A DNA stretch of 64,000 nucleotides, from assembly GCA_027491915.1 (NCBI GenBank), contig JAOZGC010000001.1, forward strand, positions 62,001 to 126,000, in the 5' to 3' direction. Shown in pieces: positions 41,119 to 47,826 of the stretch. A model generated the notes under the pieces. That model was not told the DNA's origin and made no database searches. It saw only the letters and a program-made list of their open reading frames with translations. This DNA is from Thermoproteota archaeon. Lineage in GTDB: Archaea; Korarchaeota; Korarchaeia; Korarchaeales; Korarchaeaceae. How positions within the stretch are numbered: the stretch's first letter is position 1; every line of letters begins with the position of its first letter. The position numbers and the translations under genes are program-made.

Positions 41119-41127
41119 ATAAATAAT
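41119..41127 (+). promoter_or_regulatory. TATA box for the permuted GTPase gene
   Basis: ATAAATAAT is centred 26 nt before the ATG at 41149, a textbook leaderless layout. Confidence 0.65.
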
Positions 41128-41148
41128 CCTTCTCCGCCTGGGATCGAG

Positions 41149-41934
41149 ATGAGGACCGCCGGTTGGGGAGAGGTCCTAAGGATGCTCAGATCGGCGGATC
41201 TCGTGTTGGAGGTGGTCGACGCCCGCGCCCCCGAGATCACGAGGAGTCGGAGGCTGGAGCGGATGGCAGAATCCAGGGGCAGGCCGGTAGTAATCGTCCT
41301 GAACAAGTCAGACTTGGTTCCGGACGACGTGTCCCTCCGGTGGGCGCGCGAGTTCTCCCTCGAGGGGGTGCCCACCCTCAGGACGAGCGCGACGAGGAGG
41401 ATGGGCACCCTCCTCCTGAGGAGGAGGTTGGAGGATCTCCTCCCGAAACCCTCAACGGTCCTGGTGGCCGGATACCCGAAGGTTGGCAAGAGCTCCCTCA
41501 TCAACGTCCTGAAGGGGAGGCATTCCGCCCGGACGAGCTCGGTTCCCGGGAATCCCGGGTACACCAGGCACTTCCAGAGGTACAGGATCTCCAAGGGGAT
41601 CTCCCTGTTGGACTCCCCCGGAATACTCCCCCCGGGAGGGAGGCCCGTCGAGATCTTCCTCAGGGGGGCCAGCCCCGAGGAGGTCCCCAATCCTGTGGAG
41701 GTCGCGGCCGACTTCATAAGGGTCGCGTCCTCCGTCTGCCCGGGGGCCCTCTCCCCATACGGGGCGGGGTCAGGCGACCCCCTGAAGGTCTTGGAGGCCA
41801 TCGCGATTAGGAGGGGGCTGAGATACGACGACGGCGAGCCCAATCTGGAGGAGGCCGCCAGGTTGGTCATGAGGGACTACCACAGGGGGAGGATACCCTT
41901 CTACATCCCCCCGGGACTGAGGGAGCTGCCTTGA
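41149..41934 (+). CDS. Circularly permuted GTPase, YlqF/RbgA-Nog2-like
   Basis: This 261-residue GTPase has its motifs in permuted order: G4 (VLNKSDL) near residue 48, G5-like TSA at about 82, then G1 (GYPKVGKSSLINVLKG) near 110, a G2 region PGYTRH, and G3 (LLDSPGI) near 160. This order, with DARAPEI near the N-terminus, defines the YlqF/RbgA/Nog2 group that helps assemble large ribosomal subunits. The C-terminal helical domain is shorter than in bacteria. The ATG at 41149 was chosen because a TATA box lies 26 nt upstream; a longer frame covers the divergent glycosylase gene. Confidence 0.93.
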   Translation: MRTAGWGEVLRMLRSADLVLEVVDARAPEITRSRRLERMAESRGRPVVIVLNKSDLVPDDVSLRWAREFSLEGVPTLRTSATRRMGTLLLRRRLEDLLPKPSTVLVAGYPKVGKSSLINVLKGRHSARTSSVPGNPGYTRHFQRYRISKGISLLDSPGILPPGGRPVEIFLRGASPEEVPNPVEVAADFIRVASSVCPGALSPYGAGSGDPLKVLEAIAIRRGLRYDDGEPNLEEAARLVMRDYHRGRIPFYIPPGLRELP

Positions 41935-42220
41935 TGAAATAGACGGGGCCTCCGATCGCGACGTCCCGCGCCCCCGGATCGTGGCCGACCGCCCGGCGAG
42001 GGAGGGGGGCCGTGCCGGGAGGGCCCTCGTCTAATCTGGGAGAGGTAGACCGCCCGAGAAATTCTCTCGACTTGAATCCCCCTATCATCCCCCTTAAGGG
42101 GGAGGAACGGGCAGAAGGGGCCTTCTACCCGTGGAGGCCAGCCTCTGAGTTCGCTGGCTCGTCCCTCTCCACAAACCCTTCCCCTCCCCCCACCAACCCC
42201 AACCTCCCCTCGTCGGCCCA
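41935..42220. other. 286-nt intergenic gap with hairpins, no convincing gene
   Basis: This is the largest gap in the window. It holds three perfect inverted repeats: 42029-42050 (GTCTA/TAGAC, 12-nt loop), 42055-42069 (CGAGA-AATTC-TCTCG) and 42089-42102 (CCCCC-TTAA-GGGGG). Short frames here are low-complexity. A small RNA is possible but there is no clear promoter. The final part before the convergent ligase gene is C-rich without structure. Confidence 0.5.
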
Positions 42221-43996
42221 TCAGCCCTCATCTGAAATAGCCCTCAACTGCTCCCTATACATCTCCAGGATCTCCTCCTCGGTGGTGGCGTCCTGGGGCG
42301 ACTTGTCAGTCCTCCACCTCCCCGTGAACCTTGGGAACCTTATGGCCAGCCCGGCCCCCTCCTTGACCCTCCCCCAGGCGCACGTGTGGACAGGGCTGAG
42401 GGTTATCTCGTCCCCTATGACCTCCAGGACCCTGGCCGGGGTGAACCACACGTCGGCCTCTATGTTGCTGACGACGCTGGGGTGCCTGTGGTCGAGCCTG
42501 AAATCCGCGAGCATCTCGGGCAGGGCGTCCAGCTCCTCGTCGGAGAACCCGGTTCCCATCTTGCAGACGGTCTTGAAGGAGTCCGTCTCCGGATCGTAGG
42601 CCGCCAGCAGCAGCGCCCCGTACTTCCCCGCCCTCCTCCCCCTGCCATAGAACGCGCCGACGACCACCAGGTCGACGGGCTCCACCATCTTCGACATGTA
42701 GCTCCTCTTCAGCTTGATCCAGGACCACCCTCTGACGCCGGCCTGGTACCTGGAATCCAGATCCTTTATCATGAGGCCCTCCGTCCCCCTCTCCACGGCC
42801 TCCTCCAGGTACCTCTCGAGATCCTCGGCCCTCCACTCTCCGATCCTGCCCTCGGCCAGCTTGACCCCCTCGGACTCCCTCACAACCTCGGCCAGCCTCT
42901 CCCTCCTCTCCCTGAGCGGCCTCTGGATGTACTCCTCCCCGTCCAGGTAGAGCAGGTCGAAGAGGTAGATCACGGTAGGTATCTCTTCCATCATCTTCTT
43001 CACTCCGTACTTCCTCCTCCTGTGCATCAGCTCCTGGAACGGCCTTATCTCTCCGGTGATCGGGTTTATACCGACGCACTCGCCGTCGAGGACGGCCGCC
43101 CTCCCCCCAACGGCCTCCCTCACCGACGCCACCACGTCCGGGTACGGGTGTGTTATGTTCTCTAGCCTCCTGGAGAACAGCTCCACCCTGCCGTCGGGCC
43201 AGACGTGCACCTGCATCCTCTCCCCGTCGTACTTGAACTCTGCCAGGAACCTGTTCCCCATTTTCTCCAGTATCTCCTCCGGAGATTTGAGCCTCTGGGC
43301 CAGCATCGGCCTGATCGGCACGCCCAACGTCATCCTTATCTCGGACAGGGCGTCCTCCCCTCCCAGGGCCAGGGCCCTGGCTATCCTCCCTATGTCCGGG
43401 TAGGCGTTGTACCTCTCCTCCAGCGCCGGCCTCCTCCCCCTGGACCCCAGGAAGGCCTCGGCCAGGGCGTCCAGGAGGGTCATGTCCCTGACCCCGAGCC
43501 TGAGCTTTCCCATCACTATCCTGACTATGTACCTGGCCTCCACCGGTTCGGCGTCAGCGAGGAGGCCGCTCAGGGTCCTTATCTTGACGTCCTGCGAGCT
43601 CCTCCCGGATGCGGCCGCTATCTTGCGGAGGGAATCGAACACCCTGCCCACCGTCAGCTCCTCCCTGAAGAAAGCCCTGGTCGCCCTGTTCTCGATCGCC
43701 CACTCGGCCGCGCTGCCCGCGTCCCCCAGCTCCCTGACCTTATCCTCTATCCTCTCCAGGGGGAATCCGGTGGCGAGGGATATGGCCCTCATGACCAGCT
43801 TCTCCCCCAGTCCGAGTTCTACGTCCTCGAACTCCGGGGCAACCCTACCCAGGGTCATGTAGGCCACCTTATCTATTATCTCAGCCGGGGTCTCTCGGAA
43901 CAAGTCGCTCAGAAGGGATATCATGTCCAGCCTGCCGCTGGTCCCCTCTATCCTCTCGTAGTACTCGACCAGCCTGCGGAAGGGCATGTCCCCCAT
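42221..43996 (-). CDS. lig: ATP-dependent DNA ligase
   Basis: This archaeal replicative/repair ligase of about 591 residues has an N-terminal DNA-binding domain, the adenylated lysine in EFKYDGERMQVH near residue 255, motif III VIYLFDLLYLDGE, motif IV TEGLMIKDLDS, and motif V/Va SWIKLKRSYM. The C-terminal OB domain ends FPRFTGRWRTDKSPQDA. The ATG at 43996 has GGTGG 5 nt upstream and is preferred over the GTG at 44005; the ATG at 43987 is also possible. It is the third gene of an operon behind the PAC2 chaperone and Hsp20. Confidence 0.96.
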   Translation of the reverse strand: MGDMPFRRLVEYYERIEGTSGRLDMISLLSDLFRETPAEIIDKVAYMTLGRVAPEFEDVELGLGEKLVMRAISLATGFPLERIEDKVRELGDAGSAAEWAIENRATRAFFREELTVGRVFDSLRKIAAASGRSSQDVKIRTLSGLLADAEPVEARYIVRIVMGKLRLGVRDMTLLDALAEAFLGSRGRRPALEERYNAYPDIGRIARALALGGEDALSEIRMTLGVPIRPMLAQRLKSPEEILEKMGNRFLAEFKYDGERMQVHVWPDGRVELFSRRLENITHPYPDVVASVREAVGGRAAVLDGECVGINPITGEIRPFQELMHRRRKYGVKKMMEEIPTVIYLFDLLYLDGEEYIQRPLRERRERLAEVVRESEGVKLAEGRIGEWRAEDLERYLEEAVERGTEGLMIKDLDSRYQAGVRGWSWIKLKRSYMSKMVEPVDLVVVGAFYGRGRRAGKYGALLLAAYDPETDSFKTVCKMGTGFSDEELDALPEMLADFRLDHRHPSVVSNIEADVWFTPARVLEVIGDEITLSPVHTCAWGRVKEGAGLAIRFPRFTGRWRTDKSPQDATTEEEILEMYREQLRAISDEG

Positions 43997-44011
43997 CTGG
44001 ACCACCGTCTC

Positions 44012-44356
44012 TCACTCCACCGGTATCTCCCTGTACCCCCCAGACCTGAGCGGGGCCTCCACTATCAGGATCCCCCGCCTGAACCTCGCCCTGGCCCCCT
44101 CGGGGTCGACGGAGACTGGCAGCCTTAGGAGCTTCCGATAGGTGGTCTCTAATCCAGAGATCTCGGCCCTGGCCTCGACCAGGATCTCCCTCTCACCTAT
44201 CCTGAGCCTGACGTCGGACGCCCTCGCCCCCGGCAGGTCGACCGTGGCTATCACCCTGTCCCTCTCCACCCTGACGTCCGACAGTGGCTCCACCGGACCA
44301 CCGTAAGCGTAGAGGGTCCACCTGACGTGTTTGTAGAACCATCCCACAGAGATCAC
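44012..44356 (-). CDS. Hsp20-type small heat-shock protein
   Basis: This 114-residue protein is mostly an alpha-crystallin domain: VRVERDRVIATVDLPGARASDVRLRIGEREILVEARAE, then YRKLLRLPVSVDPEGARARFRRGILIVEAP. The final strand matches the usual A.+.nGvL.v..P element. The N-terminal arm is short (about 25 residues) and the C-terminal IxI is replaced by EIPVE, so oligomerisation may be limited. It probably holds unfolding proteins in soluble form. The GTG start comes 1 nt before the end of the PAC2 stop region, so the genes are coupled. Pairing with a proteasome chaperone suggests protein quality control. Confidence 0.88.
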   Translation of the reverse strand: MISVGWFYKHVRWTLYAYGGPVEPLSDVRVERDRVIATVDLPGARASDVRLRIGEREILVEARAEISGLETTYRKLLRLPVSVDPEGARARFRRGILIVEAPLRSGGYREIPVE

Positions 44357-44357
44357 C

Positions 44358-45092
44358 TCACCCGATGTAGGAGGGGGCCGCGCCGGCCTCCGGGGGGGTC
44401 ATCACCTTGGTCGTCTGCCTCATTAGCTCCTTCAGCTTGAGTCTGATCGCCTCCGACTCCCTCTCCAGGGACTCGACGTTCACCTCTCTATCCAAGACGG
44501 GTTTGAGGGCCTCTATCAGGCTGGCCGCCGCGCCGGGATCGGGGTAATTCGGGAAGGACTGGGCCAGCAGGGCGGCCGCCGGGACGCCCCTCCTCCTCGC
44601 CTCTCGGAGGAAGTAGGCGGCGAACCCACTTATGTAGCCGCCGGACAGATCCTCTCCGCCTATCTCATCTCCTCTGGAGACCTTCACCCCCCGACTGCTG
44701 AATATCCTGAACACCCCGGGCCTCTCGAGGTCCATCCTCTCCCTCTCGCCCACCCCACCGAGGAGCAGCACCAGGTCGAAGCCCCTCACCTTGGCCCAGT
44801 TCAGCACGTCTCCGAGCATCGCCACCAGGGGATCCGGTGGTATCGGGACCTCCGATTTTATCACGACCGTTCTGCCGTCCTGGAATATCCCTATGGGGTG
44901 TCTGACTACGCCCCCGTCGACCCCCATGACAGGGGGGAGGTCCGACCTGTCCACGTAGCCCACCCGCTCCATCCCGAGCTCCCTCACCAGGAAGTCGGCG
45001 GCTATCACCCCGACCAGCCCGGGACCCGGGAACCCCAGCAGCAGGACGAGGGGCCTCCCCGTCCCCCTGACCCTCTCCACTATGGCGGTCAA
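44358..45092 (-). CDS. PAC2-family proteasome assembly chaperone
   Basis: This 244-residue protein of the PAC2 family resembles archaeal PbaA/PbaB, which help assemble or regulate the 20S proteasome. PLVLLLGFPGPGLVGVIAADFLVRELGMERVGYVD is the signature opening. VLLLGGVGER and GYISGFAAYFLREARRRGVPAAALLAQ follow, with a helical C-terminus. The last residues (PSYIG) do not form a clear HbYX proteasome-docking motif. The TTG at 45092 has GGGGGTG just upstream and a TATA-like ATATA (45128-45132) beyond; the ATG at 45125 is less likely. It leads an operon with Hsp20 and DNA ligase. Confidence 0.9.
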   Translation of the reverse strand: MTAIVERVRGTGRPLVLLLGFPGPGLVGVIAADFLVRELGMERVGYVDRSDLPPVMGVDGGVVRHPIGIFQDGRTVVIKSEVPIPPDPLVAMLGDVLNWAKVRGFDLVLLLGGVGERERMDLERPGVFRIFSSRGVKVSRGDEIGGEDLSGGYISGFAAYFLREARRRGVPAAALLAQSFPNYPDPGAAASLIEALKPVLDREVNVESLERESEAIRLKLKELMRQTTKVMTPPEAGAAPSYIG

Positions 45093-45179
45093 GCGGCACC
45101 CCCTCGTTGGGTGGGGCGGCCCCATGAATATAGCCTTGTCTCAAAGGTTATCAGGGGGGAGGGCGGTCCCCGACCCGCC

Positions 45180-46604
45180 ATGGTGGGACGCGATCCCAGC
45201 GGGCTGAGGCTGTTCTTCGAACCCCGGAGCGTTGCGGTGGTCGGGGCCTCCACCAGGCCGGGCAAGGTTGGCCACGAAACCCTGAGGAGCCTGGTGAATG
45301 GGAGGTACGGCGGCAGGATCTACCCGATCAACCCCAGGGCGGACGAGGTCCTGGGACTCCGGGCCTACCCCTCCCTCTCCGAGCTGCCCGAGGTCCCCGA
45401 CATGACCGTGGTGGTCATCCCGGCGGAGGCCGCGGCGCGCGCGGTCGAGGAGGCCGCCTCAATGGGATCCAAGGCGATAGTCGTAATCTCCGGAGGTTTC
45501 GCCGAGGTGGGGGGATCCGGGAGAGACCTCCAGCGCAGGATGGTCTCCGCCGCCAGGGCCGCCGGCGCCAGGATCGTCGGGCCGAACTGCATCGGCGTCT
45601 TCGACGGGTGGAGCGGGGTGGACACCCTCTTCCAGAGCGCCGAGAGGCTGCCGCGCCCTCCAGCCGGTCCCCTGGCCTTCCTCTCCCAGAGCGGTACGTA
45701 CGGGATAGCCTTCCTCGACTGGGCCGCCGAGGAGGGTCTGGGCGTGGGGAGGTTCGTCAGCCTGGGGAACCGGGCCGACGTGGACGAGTCAGACGTCATA
45801 GACTTCCTCTCCGACGACGAGAAGACCTCGACCATAGCCGTCTACGTGGAGAGCTTCACGGACGGCAGGTCTCTCTTCGAGGCCGTCGCCGACTGCGACA
45901 AACCGGTTCTCTTCTACCTGGCCGGGAGGACTCCGCGGGGGGCCCGCGTGGCGCGCTCCCACACGGGGAGGATGGCCGCGAGGTACGAGATCGCCAGCTC
46001 GGCCCTGAGGCAGGCGGGGGCCTTCGTGGCCAGGTCCTTCGAGGGGCTCTACGCGGCCGCCAAGGCGGTGTCCCTCCAGCCACCCTGGAGGGACGGGGGT
46101 TTCGCCATGGTGACGAACGGGGCCGGACCCTGCGTGGCCGCCGCCGACGCCATGCAAGAACTGGACCTCCCCCTCGCGACCCCGTCGGAGGAGACCGTGA
46201 GGGAGCTCGGGAGGAGGCTCCCGCGGTACGCCATCCCTGGTAACCCGGTCGACCTAACGGGGAGCGCCAAGACCGACGACTACGCCGAGTCCGTCGAGGC
46301 GCTGGCGTCCGACGACTCGGTCGGCCTGATAGGCATCTTCGTCGTCTTCCAGGACACTCCCCTGGAGGACGACTTCGTCGAGGCGGTGCCGGGGTTCGAG
46401 TTCCGCGGGAAGCCGGTCCTGGTCTACGGGGCGGGCGGCAGGTACGCCAGGGAGAAACTCGTCAGGCTGAACAGGTCCGGCATACCCGCCTACGGGAGGC
46501 TGGACGATCTGGTGGAGGCTGCCAGGGCCCTGAGGTGGGCCGGCGCCCGGTTCCCCCGAGGCCGAGGGGGAGGGTCAGCCTCGACAGCCCGGCCGACATC
46601 CTGA
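45180..46604 (+). CDS. Second ADP-forming acyl-CoA synthetase alpha subunit
   Basis: This 474-residue paralogue of the protein at 35418-36884 has the CoA-binding opening FFEPRSVAVVGASTRPGKVG, IVGPNCIGVFD, LSQSGTYGIAFLDWAAEEGLGVG, RSHTGRMAARYEIASSALRQAG with the phospho-His, and AMVTNGAGPCVAAADAM. It differs from the first copy by about half the residues by eye, so the two probably serve different acyl-CoA substrates. Again no beta subunit lies alongside. The ATG at 45180 was chosen; a longer frame overlaps the divergent PAC2 gene. The 3' end overlaps the convergent membrane-protein frame by 143 nt, and its last ~30 residues are poorly conserved. Confidence 0.9.
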   Translation: MVGRDPSGLRLFFEPRSVAVVGASTRPGKVGHETLRSLVNGRYGGRIYPINPRADEVLGLRAYPSLSELPEVPDMTVVVIPAEAAARAVEEAASMGSKAIVVISGGFAEVGGSGRDLQRRMVSAARAAGARIVGPNCIGVFDGWSGVDTLFQSAERLPRPPAGPLAFLSQSGTYGIAFLDWAAEEGLGVGRFVSLGNRADVDESDVIDFLSDDEKTSTIAVYVESFTDGRSLFEAVADCDKPVLFYLAGRTPRGARVARSHTGRMAARYEIASSALRQAGAFVARSFEGLYAAAKAVSLQPPWRDGGFAMVTNGAGPCVAAADAMQELDLPLATPSEETVRELGRRLPRYAIPGNPVDLTGSAKTDDYAESVEALASDDSVGLIGIFVVFQDTPLEDDFVEAVPGFEFRGKPVLVYGAGGRYAREKLVRLNRSGIPAYGRLDDLVEAARALRWAGARFPRGRGGGSASTARPTS

Positions 46605-46860
46605 CGAAGTCCGCCAGACCTGGGGGCCTGCGGAGCTCCGCGTACCTCCTCGCCAGGGATCGGGCCAGCTCACCGGGGACCCCCTCCCTCTCGAGCCGCC
46701 TCCTCAGGGAGGCCGCCGTCCTCCGGCTGGTCAGCCTGTACAGCTCCACGACGACTGCCGCCCCCGCGGCCGCGGCGGCCACGGCGACGGCCGCCCCGAC
46801 GCCCGCCAGGGCCGCGAGGAAGTAGGATGAGATCCGCCTGAGCCCCTGGCGCCACCTCAC
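46462..46860 (-). CDS. Small one-helix membrane protein, hypothetical
   Basis: This 132-residue protein begins with a long Ala/Val-rich transmembrane helix (residues about 11-39). A cytoplasmic helical segment RRRLEREGVPGELARSLARRYAELRRPPGL follows, resembling the helical repeat in the preceding protein. The GTG start overlaps the upstream stop as GTGA, supporting translation. The last ~45 residues are Pro/Arg-rich and read antisense to the acyl-CoA synthetase gene over 143 nt, so the natural C-terminus may be just a consequence of lacking stops in GC-rich DNA. Function is unknown. Confidence 0.62.
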   Translation of the reverse strand: MRWRQGLRRISSYFLAALAGVGAAVAVAAAAAGAAVVVELYRLTSRRTAASLRRRLEREGVPGELARSLARRYAELRRPPGLADFVRMSAGLSRLTLPLGLGGTGRRPTSGPWQPPPDRPASRRRVCRTCSA

Positions 46861-47273
46861 CCTCTCCCTTCCTCCTCGTCTTCCTCTTCCTCCTCCTCTT
46901 CTTCCCTCTCCCTCTTTCCGATCGCGGACCCGATCTCCTCTATCTTCCTCTCCACCTCGCCGCTCTTGATCCCCCCTATCGCGCCCGAGGCCAGCTGGGA
47001 GATCAGCTTGTCTATCACCATGGACCTGTCGAAGAACTCCTCGGTCATCCTGATCGCGACCTCCCTCGGCAGCCCGGACTCCGACAGCTTCCTGTAGAAG
47101 CTGGCGACGCTCTCTCCCACCTTCTCTCCGGTGTCCCTCGAGTATATCGCGTCGAATATCTGCTTCAGGACGGAGGGGAGCCTGTCCAGGAACTCGGCTA
47201 TGACCGACAGCACCTGCCTGAGCTCCTCGACATCCTCCATCTCCTCATCTCGTCCGCCTTCCTCTCCGACCAA
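46857..47273 (-). CDS. Small acidic helical protein, hypothetical
   Basis: This 138-residue all-helical protein has the core VLKQIFDAIYSRDTGEKVG, then SFYRKLSESGLPREVAIRMTEEFF, and an extremely acidic tail with a run of eight Glu. The middle resembles a helical motif recurring in small crenarchaeal proteins (a short helix, Gly-Leu-Pro turn, longer helix) and also appears in the next gene. The TTG at 47273 was chosen since GGGGGTGAT precedes it closely; the ATG at 47240 is an alternative. It lies between a winged-helix gene and a small membrane protein, all on one strand. Function is unknown. Confidence 0.68.
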   Translation of the reverse strand: MVGEEGGRDEEMEDVEELRQVLSVIAEFLDRLPSVLKQIFDAIYSRDTGEKVGESVASFYRKLSESGLPREVAIRMTEEFFDRSMVIDKLISQLASGAIGGIKSGEVERKIEEIGSAIGKREREEEEEEEEDEEEGRG

Positions 47274-47310
47274 GGCATCACCCCCAGATCTTGGGGGGCA
47301 GACCACGGAG

Positions 47311-47748
47311 TTAACCTTGCCGCCCACCCGTGATCAGTTCGTACCTCCTCCCCCTCCCTCCCCCAACCTCCCTGATGAGGCCGAGGGCGGCCAGCCTCCT
47401 CACCCTCTCCGATATTATCCTCCTGGAGGCCGTCCCCCTCAGCTTCTTCACCGCCCTGGTGATCTCCGATATGTTCATAGGTCCCTGGAACGCGAGAGAC
47501 TCGACTATGGCCCTGTTTATCCCGTCGGCCAGGTTCCTGGCCTCCAAGAACCTCTCTGCCCTCAGGGCGGCTGAGGCCACCTCCAGTCCCCCCCTGTTCA
47601 GCTGCAGGGCCTTGAGGGTGAGCATGACCATGTACCTGGCCTCGGGATCACCCTCCACGGCTCCCTGTATGATCTCCAGCCTCCTCACCGTCTCGGTCAG
47701 CAGGCGCTCGAGCCGCTCCAGCCTCCGTCGGAGGTCGTCCTCCGCCAA
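47311..47748 (-). CDS. Coiled-coil winged-helix DNA-binding protein
   Basis: This 145-residue protein has an N-terminal coiled coil (LRRRLERLERLLTETVRRLE) probably for dimerisation. Its C-terminal winged-helix domain includes NISEITRAVKKLRGTASRRIISERVRRLAALGLI, then a basic wing GGGRGRRYELI. It is likely a transcription regulator. It heads a three-gene minus-strand operon with two small helical proteins and may control that operon or the divergent surface-protein gene at 47827. The ATG at 47748 is clear. No ligand domain is visible. Confidence 0.82.
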   Translation of the reverse strand: MAEDDLRRRLERLERLLTETVRRLEIIQGAVEGDPEARYMVMLTLKALQLNRGGLEVASAALRAERFLEARNLADGINRAIVESLAFQGPMNISEITRAVKKLRGTASRRIISERVRRLAALGLIREVGGGRGRRYELITGGRQG

Positions 47749-47798
47749 GCCCCTCCCCCCACCCCCGAAAACTACCCCGCCGGGCGCGCCCCTTCAGG

Positions 47799-47805
47799 AT
47801 ATTAA
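47799..47805 (+). promoter_or_regulatory. TATA box for the Ig-like surface protein gene
   Basis: ATATTAA is centred 25 nt before the ATG at 47827. Confidence 0.6.
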
Positions 47806-47826
47806 CCAGGCAGCCGCCGGGGGATC

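Noticed and set aside
41932-41960. Possible C/D box RNA beginning at TGATGAA
   Set aside because: The TGATGA overlaps the stop codon of the GTPase gene and no CTGA D box follows at a suitable distance.
42029-42080. Apparent tRNA in the intergenic gap
   Set aside because: Two hairpins have tRNA-like sizes, but no acceptor stem pairs, no T arm forms and no proper D-loop is present.
44358-44372. HbYX proteasome-docking motif at the PAC2 protein C-terminus
   Set aside because: The final residues are SYIG, which places Ile rather than Tyr in the second-last position.
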